DNA from: Neckera pumila
Lineage: Eukaryota > Streptophyta > Bryopsida > Hypnales > Neckeraceae
NCBI GenBank assembly: GCA_963969595.1
Contig: OZ018418.1
Span: 749,001 to 813,000 of the forward strand
Direction of reading: 5' to 3'
DNA: 64,000 bases
Position 1 is the first letter of the stretch; each line of letters opens with the position of its first letter. The translations under genes and the position numbers were made by a program. Below the pieces are notes generated by a model, which did not search any database, was not told where the DNA came from, and saw nothing but the letters and a program-made list of their open reading frames with translations. Shown here in pieces: positions 1 to 12,471 of the stretch.

Positions 1-541
1 AATTCCAAATCCATAGGCGTATTGAAATTTTTCCCCATTTTTTTAAATTTGCCCTATAATCCAAAAAACCCCATTCATTTCTAGTATTTTAGTGAATAAA
101 AAGTTTGTGAGTCATAAAAGAAGACCACCTACATGTTCAAAAAAAGTTTGTAGAAGTTGGAAGTACTGAAATGAGTAATTTCAAATCCATGGGCACATTG
201 AAATCATCCCCCATTTTTTTTCATTTCCCCGTAATCCAAAAGAAATGATTCATTTTCTGTATTTTAGTGAATAAAATAGTCCTGAGTCATGAAAGAAGTC
301 CATGTGGATGTTGAAATTATTTGTGGAGAAGTCGGTAGTATTTAGAGCAATAGTTCCAAATTCATAGGCGCATTGAAATCATCCCCCATTTTTTTTAATT
401 TGTCACGTAATCCAAGTGAAACCATTCATTTCCAGTATTTTAGTGAATCAAAAATTTGTGAGTCATGAAAGAAGTCCGCGTACATGTTGAAATTATTTTT
501 TGTAGAAATTAGAAGCATTTAGAGCAATAGTTCCAAATCCA
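1..541. repeat. ~176-bp tandem repeat, left block
   Basis: Three units and the start of a fourth follow each other, with unit starts near 3, 179, 353 and 530. Each begins with a form of TTCCAAATCCATRGGC, then a CCCCATTTTTTT tract, a GTAATCCAA segment, a TTTTAGTGAATAAAA segment and a GTTTGTAGAAGT segment. The same repeat resumes at 17725, so the sequence in between looks like an insertion into a satellite-like array. The array begins before the window. Confidence 0.85.
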
Positions 542-1460
542 GGGTTGCAATTTGGCGAGCCTGGGAGTAGGAGCTTGTGAGCTTGTGAGCCTGTAAGCGG
601 GAACTTTTTGGGTTGAAAAAATTTGTGCAAAAATTGAAAGTTGATGCGAAGAACCTAAGACCGTGTGCATTGAATGAGCTTAGGTTCTATAATCGTGGAT
701 TTTAGGAAAAATTGTGGTTAAAGAAATTTAGGGTCAATTGTGGACAATGAAGGGTATTCCAATTTGGATGGGATTTTTTGGGCGTATAAATTAGAATTAG
801 GGTGTCTTATCATACACGAAGTGTTCTAAGAAGGGGTAACTAAGTAAATAAGCCGAAGATGTAGGCACTTGATATTTTCACCTATTGATATTTAGTCATT
901 GGAGATTCTTTTGGAGTGGTCCCTTTCTTCTTTATAAATTTCTTATAAAAATCAATACTTTCTCCTTACTAGAAGTACAATTGTGACCTCATGCCACTCC
1001 ATTTTGCTGGACACTACTCAAGTATGACTACCATTGTTTAGAGGTTTAGGGTAATTGTTTTCCCTTCTATTTTTTTTTTATACACAGAGAACTAATTGAT
1101 GGAAGGAGATCTAATTTCATTCCAGTTTCATTCCATTTTAGGGTTTATTTCTAACACTCAGTAGTTTGCAAAAGATAAATGTGTTACTCTCATTACCTCC
1201 AATTTTTGGCCATTACATATCGTTTTTCTTAATTGGGTGGGTTTAGAGTTACAGTATTCAAAAACTCCAAAATTCATCCTCACATTTCTCTAATAGGCAA
1301 ACTTTATCTCTGGGTTTTTTTCATATTGTTTTTCTTAATGTGAGCATATTATCAAACAAGAAGCAGATTGCACCCAAATCTAGCCATAAAACATCCAAAT
1401 CAAATCAACATAAAAGTAATACACATAGTTCAACTCATAAGATATGTCAATCTTATGAGC

Positions 1461-4400
1461 CTAAGTTGCGGTGGACTCGGTAATTGAAACCTCACTGGAA
1501 GATGACTCCAGAGTCTCTTCACCCTCAGAAGCTGAAACATCTAAGAAATGAACAACATTTGAAGCATATTTGGGTTTACGAGGTTTAGGGTCTCTACAAC
1601 CATGTCGTTCATACTGTGATGCCATCTTCTCAGCGTACACTGGAAGATCGTAAGACTTCTCCGGGATCAAGATCAATCTTTGTATCTTCTTCAGCCGGTG
1701 AGTACCGGTCACTCCTTCGCTCCTTTGAATACCACAAATCCAAGGATTAGATCCTTTGAATTCATTATATGCAGCGTATATTAGAAAGAGAAAAAAACAT
1801 GTCATTGCAAAATGGAACTTACTTACTAGGTCTAACATTGCGTGTGAACACCATCGGTTCCACGTGCATGGCATCGAGACCGAGAGTTGCAACAGTTTCT
1901 ACCGGAGCTTCTATCGCTCCTTCCCATGGAGTGGCTATCTTCATTGGTTCAAGAACCATAATGAAGATATTGAGGTCCTTCTCCAAGGCCACAATATGTC
2001 GTCTGGTGCCCCGACATGCAGTAATCGAAGCACCTACAAAACAAACATGTGGAGATCAAACTTTCATTACATCTACAAACAAGTACACATTTCACTTTAG
2101 GAATTTTTTATAAAAGTGGAAACAAACTTGTAGCTGCGATGCAGTCGAGAACTATGTCTTCTTCGTTAGTGCAACCTTCAGTGAAGAACTGGAGGAACCT
2201 TGCATCCTTCTCCGGTGGCCCGCGCCACGGCCATTTGGATTCCGGCTCTATCATCATTGTCTTCTCTGTGATATAATTGATGGCCATGTCCTTCCTCTGC
2301 AAGTTCCAATGTGCTTTTGTCATGGCCGCGGTCTACCTGAATTTGAACTGTGAGATCCCTTTGTCATCCAGATCCTTTACGAACAGGGTGACTCCGAACT
2401 TCACTGTCTGCAAAAATGAAAGCAAAATGGTTAGTGCATGTAAAAATGCCGTCGAGGCAATTCACATTCACTTTGAATATGTAATAAAAAACTCACCGTT
2501 TCGCCGGCTTTCAATCCCGACGCTAGATCCAATTGGTTGAATGCCAACCACTCTTTCTTAAACTTCAACTTCTTGAAAACCTTCTGCAACCCTGCAAACA
2601 TACTCCGCGATTGAACACTATAGGAGTGAAACACCAGAAGGCTGCTGTTGTCTTCTAAATAGTCCTCAGCAAACTGGAATGCACTTTGCATTCCCTTGAA
2701 GTTTGGATCTGAGTTCCACGACGGAACGCGCTTCTCAGAGATGAGTGGAACGGGAAGGTTCTCCGGGCAATCATTGATAATTAGATCCACGACAGGATCT
2801 CGGGTCACCTCACGGTCCAATGAGCGAGGCCTTCCCTGATTTACCTGCAGTGAGAAAATTGTTCACGTCGTTAGACAGTATGACCGTGAAACACCAATTC
2901 GTTGAATAACACATTAAAGCTGCAAAGAGAACTTCAAGGTCTAGTATGTACCCTGCAAATGAAGTCCATGACTTCAATATAACAATTCGGTGATGAATTC
3001 GCCGACTCCTTCATGATATTGGCGATGGAGACGTTCAAGATGAGTTCCTCCGTCTTGACGTCGTCATCGTCAAGCACCACGACTTGCGTGCCTTGCGTCA
3101 CCATATCCTCCGTCCACTCTGCAAGAACAGCCTTCCTCTTCAGCCCGCTTTGGCTTCCCTCAACCAACTGCAAGCTCTGATCGACCGCGGATAACATTGG
3201 AATGACAACTGTGTCACCTTCATCTTTCTTCTTCTCCTTTGCCTTGGCTTTCTCCTCCTTCTCCTTCTCTTCTAACTTGGCCGCACGCTCTGCCTCTTTC
3301 TTCTCTTTGTTCACCAAAGCAACTTGGAGACGAGCCGCTTTCTCCTGTCAGCGTGGTCCCTCTTCGCAATTGCCTTCCTCCTCTTATCGTCAATGAGTCC
3401 TACAAACTCATCCACGTTCAGGTCAATCGCACCGAGGCCCTCCAAAGAATCCCATAGTTGTTGCTCTGATGGGTGAGTGTAGGAAATCGGGCAGTCAATA
3501 TACCATCCTCCGCCGCTGAGATGAGCCGTGGTAAATGTCCGAAGTTGATTCGCCGTGTACATGCAACTCGGAGAACTGCGGTCCAAAAAATTCGAAAGGA
3601 ATAGTGGAAGGTCTGCCCTTGGGATTGCTCCTTTTCCTTCAAGTTCGAATTTGAAGTATCTGCAACAGAAGAGACAACAGACATGAAGGTAGAATTGGGA
3701 GAAATCGACTTAGAGAAAATACAACTTCTTTCTCACATACTTCTACCACAAATCAAGAATTATAATCTATTTAGAAGTTTGAGGTCAGGGAATTACATTG
3801 TGAAACTCTGACGGGACAAAAATGGGGGGTCCGTGGACAACCTCTAGAACATCCATCGGATCCAACGGATGTCCTAGAGTCTCCTTCCGAACCCTCTGGA
3901 TTTGATCCTTCCCTAACTTTTAGCACAACTTTTTTTAAAGAGTATGATTTTTGACAATAAAGAAGGCCCTCATGAATTTAGATAGTCATTTCAAAATGAG
4001 CATTATTAATACCTAGTATTGGAGACATATCGGAAAAGAACTCTTCGCACTGCCTATTGGGACCCCTCTTGACTGCTGAAGTTGTCGCTTTTCTTGAAGT
4101 AATTCGCTCCTCTGAGATGGGGCAAGAATCCTTGATCCCAAATCTTCCTCCTCCAACCTTCTAGATACTCCGTTAAGGTCTCTGGTTGCAGGGGAACCTT
4201 CATGTTGATTATGATGTTGTCCTGCCTAACAACATCATCATAGAAGTGCACAACTGCATCTTCAATCTATGACAAGATAAGAAATGTTAGCGATTACATG
4301 ATACAAAATGCATTGCAATTATTAAAATATTTATATATCCCATTGAAATGAAATATGGCCAATTTTAAAATTAAAAAATACGTCTATAGAGAAGTACTTA

Positions 4401-6584
4401 CCACAGCATACTAAACACAACAATTCAAGAAAGGACCAAGTAATGTCTCTGACACTGGTTTAAGCGGAAAGCATCTAGCCTCACGTGAAGGTTGTGAGGA
4501 ATTCCACCACTTGAGGAACTTGATTTTGTGCTCTGCCGTAGTATTGCATGTGGCAACCATCTGTAGCTTTTCCAGTGTCATCTCCGGGACCTCATTGGAG
4601 CTCCAATGTTTCTCAATTTGACCACAAAAATAACAGCATTGTCATTAGTATTCTGAAATTCAAATGAGATCAATGATAAACAATCAAAATGAAGGCCTAA
4701 AAAGCACCTCTTGTAGAAAACTAGGCGTATTAGCTGGATGGGCCACCGCGACCAGCTTAGACATTTTGATATTGACTTTGCCGGCTTTCTCATTTGTTCC
4801 AGCTCTCATTGCCTTTGCAAGTTCCTCTGGGGTTCTCTCCTCTTCTGGCGTGATCTCGTTATACCTTGGACCCGTTGCATCTGCGGATTGGGCAATCTCT
4901 TGCTGCACAAGTGGAAAAAAAATTTCATATTCAAAATAGTAAAACATGGCCGAAATCAATAGAATAATAAGGAAAGAATGACAGTTCACGTATATTCTTA
5001 CCTGGAAAACAAAGGATGTGAAGACTTGCTGTGGCATAGCATACCAAGTTTTCTTGGGTTTATGGGAACCACACATTCGGACCTCTGACGGCCTCAACAT
5101 TTCCTTGAACCGCTCTATAGGAAGGAGGCCATATTTCTGCACCCTGTATAACGTGTGCACCAAATTGTTCTTGACATGCGAGTCCTCGGTAGACCTGGAG
5201 AGTACACAATAACACAAACCATATTTCTTCAATTTACCTGATAAAAGTTGCAGAATTTCTGAATAACTGAAAATAAGTTGAAAGTGAAGGTTTAACATGG
5301 GGTGATCACTCTCAGGGTCCGCTAGGTACTATGTGCATTCAGATTTTAGACCTTGTATCATATGTTCAACAATTTCAATAAAATGATAAGAAGATAGTTT
5401 GAATAAATTTTCCTCCTTTGACAATTAATGTTCTAAATTATGGATAATATTATTAGGTATTGATAATTGCTGATTAACTCTTGAAATAAATAGACACATT
5501 CTGGAGCTCAAAAACACTTCCACATCTCTATTATATACAAGAAAATATTTTCTAAAAAATATATACAAGAATCTTCTCAAATATATGTCAGAATTGATAG
5601 TTCATATTGTTTAAACATTAATGTTTTAGTCAGCTAAATATTTTCTATAAGTAAATTAATTGAGAAACATGCAATTTCATTTCATTTTAGAACCATCTCT
5701 AGAAATCCCTTGATATGATATTTGAACTTGGATTCTTTGGAATTACAAACATATAGCCATTATGGAACAACACTCAAAATTCTAGGTCAAAATCATAGTT
5801 CATATATAAGTAAATGTATTAATTTTAATTACAAAAAATGCAACAATTTAAATTCAACAAAAACAAGTTAAAAATAAAGTACTAAATGAAGGAAACAAGA
5901 TTCTTACTTGTTTATGTCATGCATTACATGCATGACGAGCTCGGTCTTGCCTTTTGTATCAAGAATGATTGAGTCAACACTATAGTGCCACTCCTTATCT
6001 CTAGGGTGCTTCCTTGTGATGTAGTTCATCCATGCTATGAATCTGTGATTACCATCACAGACATAGAACTTGAGGTTCTTCAAGAACCTCAATTCCTGTA
6101 TGGACTCGACATGGGCATTGAAAATGGCATTTCCTTCCTTCCACAATGGACTCCACTTCTCCATCTCCTCTACCGTGAAGTCTGAGCTTTCACCGCCTTC
6201 ATCTGTGGTGGTGACATAGAATACTACAGCTCCATCTCGGTAACCATTGGTGAACTTGTGCTCCAAGAAATCAAGGTCACAGGAGAGGGTGGGCCTCACC
6301 ATGGGCATTGGTACCATGCGACAAAGCGGGATTTGAAGACGGAATAGGTGATCCGACTTCATCCGCAGTGATGCAATTATGTTGACGGAATCCACCTTGT
6401 GGTACTGTCGTAGATCGTCTTCCAGCAAGTCTTTGCTGTCAGCCTCCAACACATCATCGGGCACAAGTTCCTCCATCTCTTTACCTTCTTCTTCACCTAA
6501 AATATGTGGTTGGGAGGACTCTCCGGTGTTTGGAGTTTCGTGAATGGTATCTTCATGCCAAAGGTTTGTGGGAGTCACATCCAT
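1461..6584 (-). pseudogene. ParB-like plus amino-methyltransferase-like fusion gene (decayed)
   Basis: The exon model on the minus strand is 6584-5908, 5194-5002, 4902-4708, 4611-4402, 4266-4013, 3659-2952, 2844-2497, 2407-2128, 2033-1827 and 1753-1461, about 1,120 codons; most borders have GT/AG signals and compatible phases. Exon 1 has an acidic stretch and then a ParB/sulfiredoxin-like segment centred on CDGNHRFIAW (6062-6030). Exons 7-9 follow the order of beta-class N4/N6 DNA methyltransferases: motif IV VVDLIIND followed by CPE (2793-2761), a strand LLVFHS, then EKDARFLQFF, motif I IVLDCIAAT and the acidic VALEKDLNIF. Motif IV reads DCPE where DPPY or similar is expected, so catalysis is doubtful. 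ParB domains fused to such methyltransferases are common in bacteria and phages. In-frame TAG codons lie at 4413-4411, 4056-4054 and 2335-2333, and a one-base frameshift lies near 3345. The last exon ends in a Ser/Glu-rich tail. The gene could be read together with the exon block upstream (6798-10300). Confidence 0.55.
3824..3895. repeat. 72-bp hairpin element, intronic copy
   Basis: It starts GGGGGGTCCGTGG and ends in the near complement GAACCCTC. The two arms can pair through CTCTAGAACATCC and GGATGTCCTAGAG, with centre ATCGGATCCAACGG. It lies in the intron between exons 4266-4013 and 3659-2952 of the ParB/methyltransferase-like gene. It belongs to the same hairpin class as the units at 8300-8946 and 14788-14861. 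Confidence 0.7.
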
Positions 6585-8299
6585 CTGCAAGTTCAGATCA
6601 AAGAACTAACCGATACCCACATACTTGCATTCATAGAATTGAAGTTTCAAGCAAGAATAAATAAATAAATCCAAGGAAAAATGAATGCATTTAGGTTCAA
6701 TCATTTGAAGGTTCAAGTGTAGGTTTGCAAATTACATGTATTACACATTCAAAGGTCCAAAGCAAGAAATTCCAAAAATGATTCCACTCAAAGAAATTCA
6801 GTCAATTTGGACATCTTCTTCTGAGTTAGAGCTCAAGTGGATGAAAACAGGTTCTCCTATAACCTGAACACTGCTACAAGTGCACTGACAAGTCTCTTCC
6901 TTCATTGGACCATCAATGGTAATGGATACATGACTGCTTGAGCTATATTCCGTTTCCAAACTCTCGGGAGACATAAACTTGTCCGGACGGTTTCTAGCCA
7001 TCTCAAGGATCAAATCAAGACGCCTACGTTTTGCTTTTGGTGTGAGGCTTAGTTTCCATTTTGCTACTCCAGGGTCACTGACACTACTGAGCACAGAACT
7101 CTCAAAAGCATCAAATGCATAGTCAGTTGCGTCCATCACATCCGCAAAGCTTACCAAGTCCTCTTCATCAACTTCATCTTCTTCATCGCCTTTCTCTTCT
7201 TTGGAATCGCTAGGGTCCACGACATTCTCCTGCATTGGTACTAGTGGCTAAGAAAGTCTTGCTTCATAAGTCTCTGTATCAATAGGAGGCATGAGAGTGG
7301 GTGAAGATAGGTCTTGTTCACCTCCAGCCTTTTGTGGATATGCAACATTGCTAGATTCAGAAATCAAGAAAGATTTTCATGTTTTAGAAAACTTAGAAAT
7401 CGCCACACATGGACCTTGCTCTTTACGTTGACAAATCAACTTATATCACATGGAATTTTTTGACAGTCCTCACCAATATTCCTTTGAAATCTTAATAACC
7501 GCTATTAGAAAATTGGAAATGGATTCAAACTTTGTATTATAAGGACATCGCAAACCAAAGCAATAAGAGAATTTTCATCTATGATTTTCTTTAAACATGC
7601 TTCAAAAATATTCAATTGGCTATCAACAAAATTTCATGAAGCACCTCAATTGCCAAATCTAGAGAATTTGTAGATGAAAGATGAAATAATGAGAGATAAA
7701 CTCTTTATCCATAACAATGAAGAACTCAAGTTCTGAAACTAAAAATTCGTCTAAACCTTCAAGAAATGATGATTGCCATGATTTGAAAAATTGATGTCAC
7801 CAATATCTATACTTGTGAAGGATTACTAAGTGCATTTGAATTTATAAAGCTCAAAATGTATTGATAAGAAAGCATTCAAAAAATCTATGATTTCTAGCAA
7901 GCCTTCATAATTGTAGATGCAGTCCTGTAATTTTGTATATTTTAATCGAAGGCTCAATTTCAAATTATTGAAATTTTTTCTAATCCTCCAAATTTTTTTT
8001 TGGTACAGAGTTATAATTGAATCCAAAATTTTTATTCAAATCTCGAAATTCCTTTCAAACCTTTGATATCTACCTCTGAGTTCTACTATGTTTGTACCAT
8101 TAGAATTTACAAAGTTCCTCTAAAATGTCTCTGGAAGCTCTAAAATCTATAGAAATGTACTAAAATCTTCTAAAATCTACAAAGCTGTCTCTAAATCTTT
8201 TGAGAGCCAAAGAAGTCAATTGAAACCTTCAGAAATCTACAGATACTCAAAGTTTTTATTTGAAATCAACAGAAACTTGAAAGGGGTGATCTTAAATCA

Positions 8300-8946
8300 A
8301 GGGGTCCAGCTGAGTCACTCTAAGATACTGTCGGATCCGACGAAGGTGTCGTCTGACTGAGCTGCACCCCCTAGTTTTTGATTAGTTTGAGGAACCCGAT
8401 CAAGAAATAGTGAAACCATAAATGGACGCTGAAATCAAGGGGTCAAGCTGAGTCACTCTACAATACTGTCGGATCCGACAAAGGTTTCGGACGACTATGC
8501 TGCACCCCCTAAAAAGCAAAAAGAATGTGGAACTCGATCAACGAACTGTGAAGCCAACAATATTTTTGAATGCACGTTCAAAAACGGGGGGTCAAGCTAA
8601 GTCACTCTAGCGTATTGTCGAATCCGACGAAGGTTTCGGCGAACTGAGTTGCACCCCCTTAAAAGCGAAAAGAATGAGGAACTGGATCAACTAACTGTGA
8701 AGCCAACAAAATTTCTGAGTGCACGTTCAGAATCGGGGGGTCAAGCTGAGTCACTCTTGCGTACTGTCGGATCCGACGAAGGTTTCGGCTATCTGAGCTG
8801 CACCCCCTAAAAAGCGAAAAGAATGAGGACGAATTATGAAGCCAACAAAATTTTTGAATGCACGTTCAGAATTGGGGGGTCAAGCTGAGTCACTATTGAG
8901 TATTGTCGGATCCGACAAAGGTTTCGGCCGACTGAGCTGTACCCCT
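8300..8946. repeat. Five tandem 72-73-bp hairpins, ~140-bp period
   Basis: Hairpin units lie at 8300-8371, 8438-8510, 8586-8659, 8735-8808 and 8874-8946. Each starts with GGGG(G)TCAAGCTGAGTCAC and ends with ACTGAGCTGCACCCCC, which pair with each other. A palindromic TGTCGGATCCGACGA core is followed by AGGTTTCGG. Spacers share AAAGCGAAAAGAATGAGGA and TGAAGCCAACAAAATTT. Spacing is 138-149 bases. Confidence 0.85.
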
Positions 8947-9099
8947 CCAAAAGCTAATTCAAGATTTCCACAAAACCCAATTACAGAGTACTCATCCAAT
9001 GTTGACAATCCCGTTCGGCGAGCATCCGCAATTTGGATATGAGATTTCGAGGCACAAAAAGATCAATGTCTACTTTAGTATGTAGAAATCAAGCTTACC

Positions 9100-9900
9100 C
9101 TTGCACACTCCCGGTGTTTGTCCTTGCTCGGACCTGCCTGAAACCTGCTTGCTACCGGCGGTTATTGACTCAAATGAATTCGAAAGAGTTTTGAATCATT
9201 ACCTGCGACTTGGACTGTGATCTTTTGGAGCGGTTTTGAGAACCTGAAGTTGCCCCTCTCGCCCTGCTACGCGTACTCCTTGTCATCCTCCTCTGCTCGA
9301 GAAGACAACAAAATTACAAAATGTGGCGAGTTGTGAAGGAGAGACTGAAAAAATTGAAGAGATTAACATGATAATGGAAATGTTAGCCGCGGCCTGGCTT
9401 CACACACCAGTGTTCATTTCGGATAAGCTTAGTTTGAGATCCAGCTTAAATGGCGCAATTACGGAAATCAGCGGATGCTCAAAATAGAATGGAACTCCTC
9501 CAGTTATTGGGCTATCAGGGATACATTAGAGATCGCGATGTTATCCTTCGAATCGACAAAGTCCATGAACGCCAGGTCGGGACCCAGTTAATTCGAAAGT
9601 TACCCAGATTCCTAGCCTGTGCGATTAGGTATTTGCTCGAGATTTACTGAAAAAAGTTTGGTATTCACGCGGTGGCGCGAGCAGGTGGAGCGTCAACTGG
9701 GCAGTCAATCATGGACCGTCAATCCTACAGGGAGGAGATGGACCTTTGCTAGTTGACAGACCCAGCCGGTTGTCCGAGTAGGTGTACCGACCGACCAGGT
9801 GACTGTCACTCGTAGATCCTAAAGCCGTGGCTGAATCATATCTACCCCCAAATACATTGCATCTAAAAGCAATCGACACCTCAGTATGTTGAAAAGACTC
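9100..9900. other. CpG-richer, GC-richer island
   Basis: Compared with the AT-rich sequence on both sides, this stretch holds many CG dinucleotides (for example GAGATCGCGATG, CACGCGGTGGCGCGAG, CGACCGACCAGG). It includes exon 9292-9203 of the minus-strand gene. A plus-strand open stretch at 9450-9650 (66 codons) shows no recognisable domain, and I do not call it a gene. It may be an unmethylated promoter-like or recently acquired segment. Confidence 0.35.
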
Positions 9901-10312
9901 AGTCAAGTTACCACAAACCTTTATTACAATGTTGATCTTTGAGGAACTAATTGGAGAATAGGCTAATGAGATAATGAAAAGCACAAAAAAAAGCTCTTAC
10001 GTTTAGGTTGTCCTCAATCCTTCCTTTGCGGTGTGCATTTGAATTCTCTGCAAACATCTCTTGTCTTGCCTCAACACCATCACTAGGGGCATCCTCTTCT
10101 CCAGCACTAATCTGAGCTTCAAATTGAAGAATTCTTCGAAGATCGCCGGGTGTCGTCTCAGTAGCTTTCGGCGAAACTCTCGGTCCTCTTGTCATCCTGG
10201 ATTGTCTCAAAGCCTTGGTAGATGAAAAATAAAGCGAACCACGTCTCCTTCCTCTCTTTCTTGGTTTTACTCTAATCAACTCAATTACTTTGCAATCTAC
10301 AAGCATGAGCAA

Positions 10313-12471
10313 CCAAGAGAATGGAGGAACCTAGTCGCACTCATTGACAGCAACTGAAGAAAAATGAGAACCATAGGAATGATTTTGAAATGCAAGAGTG
10401 CCCCTTGTTATATTCAGTGAGGTTGTACGACTGACACCGTCACATGAAGTTCAATCGTAATGAGAAACGTGTTAATAGGCTGTCAAAGTAGATGCAGATG
10501 GCAAGTTCATAATCGTGCCGCTCAAATAAAATATGTACAAAACGAAATGACTTTTGGGGGCTATGTCAATATTGAAGACTAAACCACAAAATTAATAAGC
10601 AATGATTTTAATACGTAGTCAGATTCTTTACGCACGAGCTTCTAGAATCTGAAAAATAATGCATTCAACATTGTTGCATTTCATAATGCCCTCAACTCTG
10701 TATTACAATAAATTGTCACAACCTAGGCATTTGTTTATTTCTTTCAAAGAATATGACAAGTTATAGACATATGAGTCTTGGGATTGAAAACATGACCTCA
10801 TTATAATGTTGATTACACTATGATATATGAATTTTTAAGAATGGTACTATCAACAAAATGTTTGTAGTGTTCCAAAGTGCAAAAGAAGTATTGCTTATAC
10901 ACATAATGATATTCCATAATTGAAGTGGTAATGTTTGAAATTCTTGTTGGGAAATGATAGACACATTTATCCCTAAGGTCCACTGTCAAAGTTTTTGCAA
11001 AATAGATTTTGATTTTCTACATATATATCCAGTAAATGAAATAAGAATCATTCCAAAAATTTCTAGAAGAAACGCACTTCATTGTTTTTACATTAAACTT
11101 TCAAGAAGAAAATGTGGGTTCAAAATTGAAGACAAAACTACATTGTTTATAGCTTTTGCAAAAAATTACATCATAGCAGTCTGAATTGTCAAATTTTGCT
11201 AATAAGATATTATAGACTTGTCTAAAATTATTATTGGGAAATTCTAGTGAATGTACAAAATAATGAATTCTAGAAGTTTTAATTGTATGAAGATGCTTAT
11301 ATATCCCAAATAACTTTGAGTGTCCGGGAACTTCTCATTAGCACTCCAAATAAAATTAAACAAAACTTCCCACGTAATGAATAACATTATTTATGAGAAA
11401 GAAATTTGCAGAAGATTTATATTGACTTCCTCACATTTCTTTTGGACTAGTAAGTGCACTCGTATTTTGCTTTCTGTGCCCAAGTACTTGCGCATTTGAA
11501 TCTAGTAAAATTAAAATTTTATATTTGTAGAGCTCTTCCAAATGAACAAAGCCTCAAGAATTTTGAATGATTGTCACTAAAAATTAAAACCGGAAGAGTT
11601 TTCTCAAACTCAAATTGTCTAGCAAAGGTACAAATGTTCCTTCAGGTGTTAGTGCATTTATATATTATGATTTAAAAAATATGTATTTATCTTAGAATAT
11701 GTATATGCGCATTAATTTTTATTTTTTTATAAGTTGAATTGTCTACATATATACAAATTATATACATTTGCATTGGACTAATATATATTACATGTGGTTA
11801 TAATGTGGACCAAATATTAAAGGAATTGCGCAATTAATCCTAGTTGTAAGGAGAATTTCCAAATCTTTAATTCTACAATTTATGATATTGGATTTGAATG
11901 TGCTATGATTTTGAATGTTACCTTAGTAGAATATGAGAAGAAAATTCAATAAAAATTGGTCAATTTTTCTTTGGTATATTATAAGGAATTCGTAGCAAAG
12001 TGATAAAGAAAAGCTGAGGTCATGTTCAAAATTCAAATTGGTTTTTACGGATTAGTTTTTTCCTACTTAGGTCCAGTATACTGTGCATTCGCACGTGTAC
12101 ATATTTATTGTATTTTTTGTTAGAAATGTTGATAAAAAATCCTACTCTACCGTCTCCACTTATTCTCTGTAAAGTATTCTTATTTGATTCCCTAATAATC
12201 AAGGAACATTAATTCATTATATTCCTTTGCCATATAAAGCACTCAATTCAATTCAGAAGAGATATGAAACTTTTGGTAACAATTATAGAATCCTTGCAAT
12301 CAATATCTTCAATAGAAAAATACGGCATTAAAGATTGGCTGCACAATGAATACATAGGACTAGCCAAAATGAAGCTATAGAGGATCTCCAATTATAGAGG
12401 ATTGAAAGTTTGGTTCTTTACCTTATGTATTTGTTGATTGAATTTTTCATGTTGTTGGAGTGTCTCCGCAG
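10313..12471. other. AT-rich divergent intergenic region
   Basis: This gap separates the minus-strand genes from the MULE transposase on the plus strand. It is AT-rich with scattered short open frames only. Promoters for both directions would be expected here, but I see no distinct motif or repeat. Confidence 0.4.

Larger units (their letters stand above)
6798..10300 (-). pseudogene. Acidic/basic protein of unknown family, several exons
   Basis: No family was recognised. Three exons are supported. The first, 10300-10001 (acceptor CTTGTAG, donor GTAAGAG), encodes a basic Arg-rich start and then a Glu/Gly segment. The second, 9292-9203 (donor GTAATG), encodes an Arg/Ser-rich stretch. The third, 7350-6798, encodes a run of Glu/Asp (near EEDEVDEEDL), a basic patch KAKRRRLDL, a Cys cluster CQCTC and an acidic end. 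The third exon holds an in-frame TAG at 7250-7248 between two coding-like halves. The gene ends at TGA 6800-6798, only 214 bases before the first exon of the ParB/methyltransferase gene on the same strand. A splice from GTTATA near 6860 into that exon would keep the frame, so both may be one gene. The intron 9202-7351 carries the five-unit hairpin array. Confidence 0.4.

Noticed and set aside
3590..3659. Second frameshift in the ParB/methyltransferase gene
   Set aside because: Choosing the donor at 4013 puts exon 3659-2952 in a frame that is open across this point, so no shift is needed.
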